From: Puffinus mauretanicus
Taxonomy: Eukaryota; Chordata; Aves; Procellariiformes; Procellariidae
Length of the DNA stretch: 64,000 nt
Assembly: GCA_023333565.1 (NCBI GenBank)
Contig: JAJKFH010003650.1
Location: 186,001-250,000 of the forward strand
Direction of reading: 5' to 3'
The position numbers and the translations under genes are program-made. The notes beneath the pieces were generated by a model. It worked only from the letters and a program-made list of their open reading frames with translations. It was not told the origin of the DNA and did not search any database. Of the stretch, positions 48,094-60,762 are shown in pieces; position 1 is the stretch's first letter, and each line of letters opens with the position of its first letter.

Positions 48094-50633
48094 AAAAACA
48101 AAGTTGTAAAAAGGAAATTATTTAATTTAGAGATGACATGAATAAGGAGAAACATGTCAGAAAGGTAAAACACAGCTACAAGTAGAGCAGGAAAAAAAGT
48201 GCCACAAATAGCTGTCTTATGATATGACAATGAAAGAGAGGAGCAAAAGTAAAATTAAAACTTGGGGAAAAAAAAGTTTATCCACACAACCAAATTGTAG
48301 AACTTCATGTCACAATTCAACATTAAATCCCTGTAATTCAAAATATAAGTCTATCATTAAGTAATAGAGATTTGCAGGGGGGGGAAAGCCAGTTAGGATT
48401 TCAGTAACTGAGCATTCACTAACAGATTTTCTGAAATACTTCCCGAGACCAGTACTGGCCACTGCCAGTATGTAGGGCAAGGCATTTCACTGGTGTACCT
48501 GGAGAAGGCTTTGAACAATGGCAAGGCTCACACACACAAAAGACAGGTGTGAAGTAGCTTCTACCTTTTAAAAGATTGACAGCACTGAAGTACCTGTGTG
48601 ACAAGACCCTGGAGTTTGATTTTTCATTTTTTCCGTAATACTAAATCAAGTGACGATACAATTTATTCTACTATGCCTTTTGAAGTTCAGCTGTTAGAAT
48701 TATGTGCTCTTAGCTCCAAAACAATACATTATTACTGCCAAGTGCTATTTATCATTTCAGATGTTAAATTCTTAGTGGTATTAATTATTTATAGGGCAAA
48801 GCCAACTCAACTCTTAAAATATAAAATAAGGATACAAAGTCTCCTTTGATGTATAGCCTTTGAAATTTAAAAGTGTCATAAATCTTCCAGCTGGATATCT
48901 TTCCAGTTTAAACCCATCAAATTATATGAACTTACCAGAAATTCTTTGTGCTGCTCAGTTTAAGTAAGCCACCTATTCACTAGGTATTTCAACGTGCTTT
49001 GCATCAAGATTAGATATTTGTAATTTACAGAGAGCATCTTCTATGAGCAACATTGTAGTCCTAGTTTTGGAGTACACTTTGCAGCAAATAGGTATAACCA
49101 CCAACTGTTGTGGAAGTTTTTACAGTGAACAGCACACTATGCTTACTAGTCAAGACAAAAAAAAAAAAAGAAAGAAGTATTTTCTATCAAGATGACAAGG
49201 CGTCAAGATTCTCTTTATAGATATAGGAATGACATTAATTAAAAATGATTTGTTTCATAAGCTATTTGACATTCCAAACCATGATGGGTAAAGACTGCAA
49301 AAAATGAAAATCAGTCTGGCTGGTACATTAGGCCAGATGTCAGGTTAAAGTTTAAATAATTCTAGAGGATATTTTCCTCTTTAAAGAAGCAAAAATATAA
49401 TCAGGCAAAAAAAAAAGTCTATCTAGTAATTAGCATTTGGCTTTAGCAGCAATTATAATCTAGAATATCATAGTTTTAAAACAAGAAATCCTGGGAAAAG
49501 AAGGAACGCAAATTTATTAAAAGACTATTAAAATTATTACATTATTATTTTATATTTATATACCTTATCTATTATTACATCATACTTCTGTAAGTATACG
49601 TGATCATCTTTTTTTTTTTTTAAATTATCTTCTAAATGCCCTTTTGTTTCCTGGTTAGGAATAACTACAAAGTCAAAAAGATGTGAACAGACTCTGAATC
49701 AGGGGCAAATAAATGCACCCAAGCATCCTACAAAATCTAATGGTAGCACTGCATAATGTAACCCAGCAGGTTTCATGGGAAGGGGGAAACAAATCAGGAA
49801 ATAAATTGATCATGAACTGTCTTTATAGGAAAAGATTGTTATTTCAGAGATTTAGGTAGAGGCAGAAAGAGTAGTGCAGGGCTCCAATCGTACAGTAGTT
49901 ACGATGTGATGGCTGTACGTTCCTTTTATATAACATGTCTGATTCTTCAGTATTAGGCATTTTAAGGAGTCATGTTATGCAAAGCAGGTGCTTAAATTAT
50001 GTCACTTAACAGATGACAACAACAATGTAAGGAGTTTGTAGCTATGATTTCAGCTGAAGAGTGGCATCAGCAGTTAGGATTTTGAGAAATTTACTCCTTT
50101 CTACCTGAAGGCAAGGGATAAAGTTTTCCCAGACTGAAACTACAGCTTTTTTAATGTAGCCATGGTTGTGAGAAAATTGAGGCAATAAAAAACAATTAAA
50201 GACAATAAAGGATTTCAGAGAATTCAAATTGCTAATTTCTCAATTAAAAATTAAAACTTTCAGGGATGGCATAGTCAGTATATTTACAGAAGTATAGGTA
50301 GGTTTTTTTCCTTGTCAAAAGAACTCACACCAGCCTTGCATAAATAGCTCTGATGGCATTAACTTTCTTGATGAGATGGAGAGTTATCTCAGAGCCTTCA
50401 ATAAGTGAGATGATACTTCTAAAGAACAAGTAAGTGTCCCCCTTAATACGAGGAATACTTGAGCTCCTCAAGTATTTAATTTTTAAAATCATTTTCAAAC
50501 CACATGCACATGAAGTTGTGCTTTAAAGTTTTTTTCAGCTTATTGTTCATCTTTTGGGAGCAAAAATGCAAGAAATGCCCCAGTATTCCTCTTGGAGTAC
50601 CAGCCCCAAATTAAACTCAGTTGTGTGTATGTG
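48094..50633. other. Unassigned AT-rich intron
   Basis: No gene or transposon recognised. Short A-runs only (for example near 49157 and 49409) and a T-run near 49610. Confidence 0.5.
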
Positions 50634-50750
50634 TGAGGGGTGAGGGTTTTTGTTTGTTTGTTTTGTTGTTTAGTTTTGGAGGGTTGGGGTATTTGGGGTT
50701 ATTTTTGGGTTTTGTTTGGTTTGGGTTTTTTGTTTGTTTGTTTTTAAATA
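50634..50750 (+). repeat. T/G-rich low-complexity stretch
   Basis: Repeated GTTTG, GGGTT and TTGGGG units. It contains GGAGGGTTGGGGTATTTGGG followed by GTTATTTTTGGG, i.e. four runs of three or four G with loops of 2, 5 and 8 bases, a loose G-quadruplex candidate. A smaller stretch of the same kind is at 50843-50882. Confidence 0.8.
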
Positions 50751-50842
50751 TGTTACACCAAGTCTTTTGACCTGCTATATCATGTTATCCATTATGATTT
50801 TTAACTCTTTTCTAAAGGCTTTCCTTCAGGATAACATTCTTT

Positions 50843-50882
50843 TAAGGTTGGTTTGGTTTTGGGGTTTTGTTTGCTTGTTTTA
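50843..50882 (+). repeat. T/G-rich low-complexity stretch
   Basis: TTGGTTTGGTTTTGGGGTTT followed by TGTTTGC-like units, similar in make-up to 50634-50750. Confidence 0.75.
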
Positions 50883-51216
50883 ACACAGCATTTATATGAA
50901 TGTTTGATCTATATCGTGTTATAATGTACTATTACCGATTTGTCATCCTCAATAATTGTCACACATCCAATGTTTATGTTATGCCCTATGTGCAGCTATC
51001 ACCTTTCAATAACTATCTCTGGCATCAACTCCAGGTCACTGATAAAAATATTGTTTATGAAGTCACCTGAGAGATTATGACATCCATTTATGCTCCAGGA
51101 CTGACAAGCCAGTTTTTAAACTTGTACACACATCTCTTACTATTTCATTTCATGTTGAATAAGAAAGGGTAATATAAAATTATGTCAAAAGCATTAAAAT
51201 GCATTAATCACCACTA

Positions 51217-51681
51217 CTACTTTATCAAACTGTATGTAATCGATTGGTAAAGGCTGTAAAACGGGTACATGTGTAGGCAAAATTTTGTCTTAAATACTAA
51301 TTCCAATAGAGACACAATATTCTTAGAAACTATGGTCAGAAAGTAGCTTAGGTCTGTGGATACAGCAAAGATGCAACATAAAGCTTTAAAGAGTATTCTT
51401 TTGCAGAAATGTAAGTGTCCAGGCAAGTGTCCAGGAGGTAGAGCCCTAGCATTTAGTCTGTTATGAATGTTAAATGCCTGGCCAGAGAATAGCTGCATAA
51501 TACCTTTGGCAAGCCTGTTTTGGGTTTTCCTTACAGCACCAGACCCACCATGAACATGGAGGAAGAGAAGATCCTGTGCTTGACTGAGTGCAGGGATAAT
51601 TAGGGTGACCCAAACAAGAGAAAACATCAACTTCCTAACACATATCCGAGTATGTGCATAGCATAACTCATATAGAATCAA
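51217..51681 (-). other. Open frame of 154 codons, unrecognised, probably not a gene
   Basis: The longest open frame outside the CR1 copies. It begins MILYELCYAHTRICV and includes LVWVTLIIPALSQAQ, which looks hydrophobic. I recognise no domain, and no Kozak context, splice sites or polyA signal stand out. In AT-rich DNA a frame of this length can occur by chance or survive from an old transposon. The DNA under its middle part (about 51380-51600) is less AT-rich than its surroundings, which fits a decayed repeat. Confidence 0.25.
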
Positions 51682-52869
51682 AATAAAAGTCTCTTTCTGT
51701 ACTGAAGCTACTTCAAGAAACTAATACAGTATTTCCACTTTTATTCTGTCTTCTCAAAAGGAGAAAAAAAAAGTTCAATAATATTTGCTAAAATTTTCAT
51801 TAAAGGAAAAATTTAAGATATAAAAAGGATTTTTAATTAAAAATTTTGCAGTGTTCCTCCAGTGCTTTGAGAAAATAATATACTGTAAAACACAAGATGA
51901 ATTATTTTTCAGCTGGAAAGCAATTACATTATGTTCTGTTTGTATTATACCACTGTAACCTGCCTGAAGCATGGAAAACATGAACACTGATCACTTACAG
52001 TAGTTTCCAACGTTTTCTTCTTTTTTTAATGTTAAATGCCCTTGTTAATTCATAACAAAATGAAGAAGCAAAACCTCCAAACAACAGTATGATATACATA
52101 TATCTAAAACCAGTTAAATTAATATATATCTAAAAGATGGATAGAAACCAGGCATCCCTACTGAATGAAAATGTGACAGGTTGGAATGTTGCCTTTTATG
52201 AAAAAAAATTAAGATATTTTAAAGGTCTCTCCCAACATTTTTGGCACTTATTATTATTATAAGTGTTAGTTTTACTTTCTCATACCAGGGACCAAAGTGG
52301 AAGATCACATCACTCTCAAATAGCTGATATTTCTGTAGGTGAAGGGCTTATCAATAACGTGTGATATGAGATACCCTGGAGAGTAGAATCCTGTTCTGAC
52401 ATTATCTCACACCCCAATAGATAAAAATAACATGTCATAACAGCTAAACTAAAGATGTAATCTCTGTGTGGTCCAGTGATCTCCAATACTTCCAGCTGAA
52501 TAGCCCATACAGCTTGTTACAAGTACAGAGAAGGGCTGAACACAAGGGCTCCTGTGTTCACATCACAGGACTACTGCATGTACACAGTACAGTAGATTCA
52601 AAATGAACAGGAGATCTAATCCTTCCCTTGGAGGGGCAGAGAGGTGCAAGTTGTAGAAATTGCTTGGACACTGTTTTCTGGCAATCCCCAGAAAATGTAT
52701 ACGTTAGGAGTGGACTAATGTGACCAGAGTAATTTGTTCAGCTCAGCACTTCCTTCTGAAATGCCCATGAAGAAGGTGGTCACTAGCAAGCATTGCAGGC
52801 TGGATGTATTGCTCTGATCAACTCTTACTGTTATAGAGTCAAAAAACTTCAATCAGAAAAATTAAAAAG

Positions 52870-52886
52870 AACACACACACACACAA
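52870..52886 (+). repeat. (AC)n microsatellite
   Basis: About eight AC units followed by AACCC. Confidence 0.9.
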
Positions 52887-53097
52887 CCCAAAAGCTAGAA
52901 ACATTTCTGAATAATAACATCAGCAAAACTAACACTTTCAGTAATGGGTGCAAGAGGGTTTTGTTTAAAAATACAGATTTATCAAAACAAAGTAAAAAAT
53001 CCCCTCCAAAATTTCTGAAACTGCTCTGAAAAATCCAATCCAGAACAACAGAATTGCCATAATAATATTCTTATAAGAAGTTTCAAGAACTCAGTAA

Positions 53098-53560
53098 CTG
53101 CTGTACTGAGTCACACCCAAGGTCTGTCAAGCAGCACAGCCTGTCCTGCCAGCTGTCAGTAGCATTTGATTAGGAAAAGAATAAAATAGCACAAGTACAG
53201 AATGATACTTTCCCAGCTCTAAAGACTCTGAGGTGAGACCTTGATCACTGTGTTTAATGATCTCTGATGGATATATCTTCTATTAGTTAGCCTAGGCTTT
53301 CTTTAATCTGTTTATACATTTGCCCAGCTGCAATCTTCACAGTTCAAATGTGTTTAAAAGTAATTTGAAGTAGTGTATTTAATGTTTCCACTTCTAATTT
53401 TATAGCTCCTTATCTCTTCGTCTACATTTGAGAGCCATTCTTCGTAATGAAGCTATTCCATGCTATGATCCATTTCTCCAATATTTTATTCTTAAGATGT
53501 GATGAGAAGAGCTTCATGGCATATTTGCAGTAGGAATTTGGGTACAGACGGATGGAGTAG
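53098..53560 (-). mobile_element. Ancient CR1-like LINE relic
   Basis: The plus strand shows, in order, ACTGAGTCACACCCAAGGTC, TCTGATGGATATATCTTC, ATTTTATAGCTCCTTATCTC, TTCGTAATGAAGCTATTCC, and then GATGTGATGAGAAGAG. These match the reversed 3' UTR and ORF2 C-terminus of an old amniote CR1-type LINE (the 'CAGACCAAAGGTCCATCTAG ... TTTATAGACCTCTATCATATC ... CATACGGAAGCCGTTCCAT' type). Divergence and deletions are heavy, so it pre-dates the other CR1 copies. No open frame of note remains. Confidence 0.62.
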
Positions 53561-56187
53561 GATAATAGCACTCTCCACATTTTCAGGACTTTCTTGATAA
53601 ATTCCAAAACCATTGTTTCTTATCTGACTAAGCTCTGGCCACAAGTTTTCAGAAGTTCCAAACATGTAACTTGTTACAAATATAGATAGTATACTTCAAG
53701 AATACTACCTTCACCAAAATAACGGTGAGTGGAAAACAAAAGACCTTCCACTATAGAAGAAAACAGGTTTGTTTTCATTCTTAACAAGAATTACTTTACT
53801 CAGAGAATAGAAGTAGCGTCTGAAGTATTACTTTATGAATTACTGTTAATTTCTATTAGTTAGTTAGACAATGCAAAACTTTAGGACATAAAAAGATCTT
53901 TTCCATCTCCTTTATATACTAAGGAAACATTTAAAGCTCTGAAGGACTTCAGAAATACCTTCCTTGTTTTTCCACATGTGTAGAGCTTGGGAATCTTTCT
54001 TCCTTTATCTGATGTTGAAGAGTTCAGCAAAGTAACTTGTCCCTCACAGAATGAAGGAGCACATACAGGTTTGAAGCTTTAAGTGTCCTGTAAATAAACA
54101 TTCTCACCCCATGAATACTGTGTTTAGTTTTCAAATGTAAGAGGTCATGACATTGGGGACACCTCATAAAAACAGAAAAAAAGTTAAATTATTCATGGAA
54201 TTAAAATACATTATAATTAAAAACTATGCTTTCCTTAACAGGGGACAGGTATCTGCAGACTACAGCTAAATTGTTTTTGCAGGCAGTGACAGAGAATGAT
54301 GCTCCTATTTAGTAAAATACTTCAAAGGGAAAATATTTTCTATTCCTGACTTCACCTGATCATCTTCAGAAAAATATTAGTCACTGTTACACTGAAAGAG
54401 CTAGGAAAATAATCTCAATGCTTAGCTTTTTCATAATTAAACTTTATAAAATTATATTTTGCAGCCATTCCAAAATTCAGAGGGATTGAACTACCCAGAA
54501 CACCAAGAAGGGGAGAAGGAAAAAAAGACACTGAGAAGTAAACACACGTTAGTACTGAACTCTTTCTTTTTACAGTAGCCATACATAATGCTACATTAAG
54601 TCTGATGAAGCTTGTAGACAACTAAATTAAAACCTACTGTACTCATTAAAAAAAACATGGTGTATTTAGTTTTAACTTCTAGATCTAAATGAAGGATGAT
54701 TATGGAATATACCTTGTTACAAGGGTAACAAGGCACATTTCAGCAATGTCATTTTTTTTTGAAGTTACCTATATTTCTTTAGAAAAGCAGCTCCCTATTA
54801 GTTTTCATGGATCATCTGCAATGCCTGTTCCAGCACAAACAGATCCACTATTATACAACACACAGAGGCCTTGAGGACAGACGCGTCACAGTTCCACATG
54901 AGCTTTCCTAACACAATCCTTCAAGGCCTGGGAAGATCAAGTTCTCACAGAAAATATTTAACTTGGGGCATTACAAAAGTTATTGGAAGCATTTTGCTTT
55001 GCATGCAAATAAGTTTTCCTGACTATAGTCTCACAATGATTTTGATGTAGGAAATCCATTTTAATTATTAATTTGTTATATATTGGTTACATTTCAAAAA
55101 ATTTTGCCCCACAGATTCAATTTTTCTGTAACAGCTATAAAATTTCTGTTATATTTAAGTGTCACCCCTTTGCTGGGACATTTTAAATTCTGTCTCCCAC
55201 TGTAACAAGCTTCACACTCACCCACTTCCAGTGAGCACCAACTCCCGGACTGAGAAGACCAGTGAAAGTTTGAGAAGTATTGCCACAGAACAAGCAACTT
55301 CACACATATTTAATGGAGAACTTACCATCTGCTTTCTGTTTGTTTTTTCCCCCCTCCCAGAATTTAAACATTACTGGGAGAGAAGAGCGAGCCAGACCAC
55401 TGGGACATTAAATATTAGTGACAAACAAAATGTTTGAGAAGCGAATATTCAGTGTGCCTGTACTGCTACTCATCCGAGAGGAGGCACTTACACTTTGCAA
55501 ACAACTCCTAAACCCTGTGTCCAAGACAGAAGTTGAGGTTACTTAAATGCTTGGTCTAAGGGTCTGATCAGGGCAAATGTACAAATTCCTTTTTTTCAGA
55601 ATTGTGGATTGTATATGCATGTATATAAAAAAAATGAAATAAAGTGTGACTTTGACAGGTGGTCATATACTATCAAGTGATGGTAACACTTAAAATAGAT
55701 TACTTCTGCTTTCTCATTATTTAAAATTGAATTATGTTGTTTATCTGATTTTTAAGTTTCCATATGTAGAGGAAATTATCTCAAAAAAATAGCTGACTAC
55801 CACCTAACATCCTTGAACCCCTGGATGTCACAAGTAGAGACAAGTCAGTCAGACATAGTGACTGCTACTTTTGCCTTGGTTTCTTTCTCATCATCCAACA
55901 CAACACCAGAAAACACAACTGGAGCTTTGACCAAACTACACTTAACTATTTTCACATTCCCTTCACAGAAAACATACGAAAATAACACTCGAATAGGAGA
56001 ATAATTTGGCTGACCACCATAGTGGTTAGGATGACAGAGAGTGAAACAGCAGACAACCAGATAATGGTACTTTCTGAGATCTGCGAGATATTGTTCTGTT
56101 TAATGATCCTTGACAGAGTTTTCTTCTATGGATTTCTTATAGCTTTTTTCAAATCTGTACCTGACATACCTGAGTTGTTATAAAGTA
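53561..56187. other. Unassigned AT-rich intron
   Basis: No gene or repeat family recognised. Confidence 0.5.
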
Positions 56188-56253
56188 CTAAATAAATAGA
56201 TAAACAAACCCAAATCCAAAAAAAACCCAACCACCAAACCGAAAACCACACAA
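56188..56253 (+). repeat. A/C-rich low-complexity stretch
   Basis: AAATAAATAGATAAACAAACC passing into AAACCC, CAACC and AAACCG units. Confidence 0.75.
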
Positions 56254-56462
56254 GGTATCTGTTTACGCTGTCAGCTAAAATGCACCACACTCCACTCATA
56301 GGTAGTTCTTGGCTTGGGAATCATGACATCCATCCCCACCAGAAGTTTATAACTCTCAGTAAAACATTCCTGGGGGTGTGGTTCTGTATTGCACTGTGAC
56401 CACTAACGCAACTAAGGATTAGACTAATCCTTGTGAAATAATAACTGATGAGGCAAGACAGT

Positions 56463-56709
56463 AGAATCATAGAATCATTAAGGTTGGAAAAGACCTCTAA
56501 GATCATTGTGTCCAACCATCAACCCAACACCACCATGCCCACTACACCATGTCCCTAAGCGCCTCATCTACACGTCTTTTAAATACCTCCAGGGATGGTG
56601 ACTCAACCACATCCCTGGGCAGCCTGTTCCAAGGCCTGACCACTCTTTCAGTAAAGAAATTTCTCCTAATGTCCAGCCTAAACCTCCCTTGGTGCAACTT
56701 GAGGCCATT
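56463..56709 (-). mobile_element. CR1 LINE, young subfamily, very short 3' copy
   Basis: About 247 bp of CR1 3' end on the minus strand, running from AGAATCATAGAATCATTAAG on the plus strand to ACTTGAGGCCATT. It differs from the same stretch of the 44.5-kb copy at about ten positions by eye. It keeps only the last 70 or so ORF2 codons plus the 3' UTR. Its 5' truncation point coincides with a perfect hairpin. Confidence 0.95.
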
Positions 56710-56730
56710 AACCTCCAGTAAGGAGGTTAA
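56708..56730. repeat. Perfect hairpin at CR1 5' junction
   Basis: TTAACCTCC, loop AGTAA, GGAGGTTAA: nine paired bases and a five-base loop. The first two bases of the left arm are the last bases of CR1 homology. Confidence 0.9.
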
Positions 56731-58422
56731 ATCAAAGAAAGAAAAACTTTTAAAAAACTAGCATCCCACTCTTGGCTTTATGAAAATATTTTTCTTTCAA
56801 ACACAAAGTAGACAGTATAGTTTCATCATACCTATGGACTATGAACACACTGATTTATTTTCGCTCTGCAGACTACCCGACTGTCTTTTCTGTGTAGAGC
56901 TAAAAATGTGGACCCCTATCTTCTGAAAGGACCACTGAAGTTGAACTACACATTCCACATAAACTATCATTGTATCATTGTATTAGTTTTTGTGTTCTTA
57001 CTCAAATTGTTATCTTTATTTCCCAAGCAAATGTTTAGTATTTGTGCCTTTAAAAATAAATGCGTATGTATATAAGTCTTTAAATACCCATTAAAACTCT
57101 TTGAGCAATAGTCTCTCAGTATTCTGAGAGTAGAAGAATATATGTCTAAGCATGGACTGTTAAAAACAGGTTATTTGCATAAATGCTTCAAAACTAATTT
57201 TACTTCCTCCATGACTGCAGTAATATACTACATTTGATTTATTACTTGTGTTACAACAGTGTCTAACAGTTTACCTGGTAAAAATCCAACTATGCTTAGT
57301 GTTGTACAAAGAGAAAACAAAAACAACTGCTATCTATAACATAAAGCTCACAGTCTAATAAATCATAGGCATTGAATAATGAATGTAACTGCAAGAAACG
57401 AGGAAGGGAAAAATACAGAAGCATTAGTAAGAACTAGAATTTACATATACAGAAGAATTATTCATACATAGATGTTTTAAGTACATTAATTTAAATATTC
57501 AAATAAATAAACCTAATTACTAACCATACTTTAACAACAATCCCTGAAGTGTCTATGCTATTTGGCATCAGCCAGTTGTTTTCTATACACTGTAGCAGAA
57601 AGCAGGCCCTACCACAGGGTAAGGGCTTTACTACTGAACTGCAGGACAGTGTTCTTGCAGAAGAGAATCCCAGGGAAGGGGAGGAATTACACATAGACTG
57701 TTGTTAGCAGTGCTGAAAAAAACTAGCACTTATTCATACATAACTTCATTTAGAATGTGATAATGTTCCAAATAAACTCCTAATTAATTACCTGAAAGAT
57801 AATGTCACTGCTGCTGAAATCAAGTTACCACTATTTCTAGGTTCACAGCCAGGCATGGTAACTGGAAGCAAGGTGATAACCTGATACTGCTTATACAAGA
57901 AGGATGACTTATGCAGGTCTGCAAAAGGACTAGAATTACGTATTTGAGGGAATGAAGAGAGGATTCAATCACAAAAAAATATTAGGTGGGGTGTCAGGAT
58001 CACAGTAGTTGATCAGGAACAGATTTCAATGGATATAAGTTTTTTGGTAGAGTCATGGAACACGTAGGTCCAATGTTTGAGAAATGAGATGTGACCCGAT
58101 TGATCATTTCACATGTATCTTAGATGCTATAAATAACGAATTCCAGAAAATGCTGGAATGGTGGGGAAATGCAAGACATTAACAGAAACCATATAGAAAC
58201 AGAGCACTATTTAAAGGAATGTCATAAATCTTTGAATAGAGAGGGAAACAGATGAAACACAGAGATGCTGATTTTGCAGTCTTTCTTCCACCCCTTCTTG
58301 CAATCAGTGGAACTGTTATGTCTTTTTGGGAGAAAGTCTACACGCACTTTGCTTGACCTGCATAAGTATATGTAGGTCTATAAAATTCACACTTAATACA
58401 GCAGGGACATGTGCACAAGAGG

Positions 58423-58445
58423 GGAAGGAAGGAAGGAAGGAAGGG
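58423..58445 (+). repeat. (GGAA)n microsatellite
   Basis: Five to six GGAA units. GGAA arrays can bind ETS-family factors, but this one is short. Confidence 0.9.
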
Positions 58446-60699
58446 TAGAGAAAAAAATGGAATTATTCCTACCATTGTAATTCAGAGCTAACATTGCCTC
58501 TTCAGGAGGGGTAGGGGCTTTTTTCTTAACTATTTCTGCTCACTGCAAGACTCTTTTATATTAAGTTGTATGTAACCTCTACATATGTGCCCTCACAGAA
58601 GTACACTGTCTTCTTAGATAATCAATTATAGTTTACACAGATTACTGTAGGCTACTCATACATCTGCTCCTCCACCCATTATTCCTGCTACCTGGGAAGG
58701 GATCATTATTAACTTTAAACCATTTATTAAACCTTTTCCTGTTCCATCCACGTTCTTTAATATTTATCACCTCAAACGCTTGTCCTTACACATTCAGATT
58801 CCCCAGTGAAGTACAGTCCTCTGACACATTATTTTGAATTTCTCAGCGACTCAGACACTCGACAATTAGCCAAGTCCCTGCCAAGATTGATCACCTAAAG
58901 TCTAATTAAATACTCAGTGTGAACATTTCCTGATTACATTCAATTGCATTATGCAAAACTTACGCTAAGCCCATACACCTATTCTTCACTTGAGGAATTT
59001 GTACCAGCAGTCCTCTCTTTTATAGTTTTGTTTCATGCCAGCTTCACTTTCGAAAGTTTGTTATTATAAAAAGATTACTATTTTTCATAATTCTGATACT
59101 TAAAGTATTCAAATGCAATCCTTTTGCAGAATAAAATAACAAATAAGGGAGAACAATGGCTGCACATGAGAACACCCCCTCCTCCAAAATCAGTGAGCCT
59201 TAGGAGGCTCACTAGCAGATTTCCCTCTTATTTGGAGGGTCACCACTGTCACCCCTCAGCTACTTGCAAAGCACAGACTACTGCATAAATCAATACTCCA
59301 CACAATTTAATTTATATAAAGAAGAAAACCCCCCACACACCGATTTTCCTATCCCTTCACAACATTGCTGCCCATAGGGGCCATGAAGCAATAAAAGTAG
59401 CACTAAATCCAGAATTCAAGAATTTAACTTTCCTCTTCTTTTTCCAAAAAGCATAATAAAATCAGATTTCTTGTTCAGAAAGTAAGAACATTTGAAATTC
59501 AGAGATACTGCCGTAGAGAACTTTTCACAACAATGTCCATGTTGAAACTACAGATATGATGCTTTGAAAAATGAAAGGGTACTGTAGAGACAAAAAGACC
59601 TAAAACCAAGAATAAAAATAAAGGCTAGAAAGCTCTTGGTTGCACTATTTTTTCATCCTAGTGCTCAACTTCAAGGAAATTTTAGATTCATACAAGGCAA
59701 GCAAGACCAAAATAAAGGTTAAAAAAGTCATACAGTCTATAAACAATAAAAATATACCACTATTATTGATATTAAAAGGTTTGTTTAAACTTGAAACTTC
59801 AAAATAGCCAGTCTGAAATTTTTATTCTGGAAATATTCCCCGGTACCCTCATTTCTAAAGAAGATTGCTTTTCTGTCATTCAGCTGCACATGAAAAAATA
59901 TCGTTATTTCAATAAGGAATGTCTACTTACAAATTAATTTCAAAAGAAAAATTCTAGAACTATGAATTAAGAAATCCTCACAAGGAAAATACTCCTCTTT
60001 TCCCCCAGAAACAAAGAAAATGCCAGACACTGCTGTTCTTATCTCTATTTCTTCTTTCAGATATGGTTAGTAAAAGAGTTAAACCCTGGTTGCTCAGATG
60101 ACCTAGCAATATAAAATTAACCTATATTATACTGTGTGAGAGAACAAAAAGCTTGTAATTGTTCCTTCCTCCTTGAAAAGCAGCAGGAGTAATCTGGTCC
60201 ATAGTTATTTATCACAGCTCGTACAGAAAAGCCACAGAAGTATTAGGAAAAGGACCCAGATAGCTTTTTTGTTAGAGTTAATTCTAAACAAATGAGATTA
60301 TGGCAGTATGTACTGTTTTAATGAAATGGAATTACTTTGTGCAGTTGTTTCTCTTCTGGTGATTTTTTCCTGGACACCTTATTTAGGTTCTGGCATTAGA
60401 GTCAGAGACACTTATTTTAGGACCTAGCGAGTAAGGCATTGCTTTCTCTAGAATCAGGCTGGCATCCTCCACCTTCACAACCATTCGTCCAAATCCAGTT
60501 CACTCCACTCCTCCTAGAGCCACAGGACACTTACACATGTAGAAACAAACATCACCTCCAACCTAATTTTGTTGTCACAAATTAAAAATTAATACCTGAA
60601 CACTGCATATTATCTAGATATTTGTACATTGAAAAGATGATCTTTTGTATTTTGTGATCACTTGATCCACTTTTGAATGAAAATAAAATCTTGAAAGTT

Positions 60700-60762
60700 A
60701 AAAAACCAAGAAAAAAACCCTCCAAACAAACAAAACTGAACAAAGCAAGAAAAACCCCAAAC
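60700..60762 (+). repeat. A/C-rich low-complexity stretch
   Basis: AAAAACCAAG, AAAAAAACCC, CAAACAAACAAAAC and AAAAACCCCAAAC units; the reverse-strand equivalent of the T/G-rich stretch at 50.6 kb. Confidence 0.75.
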
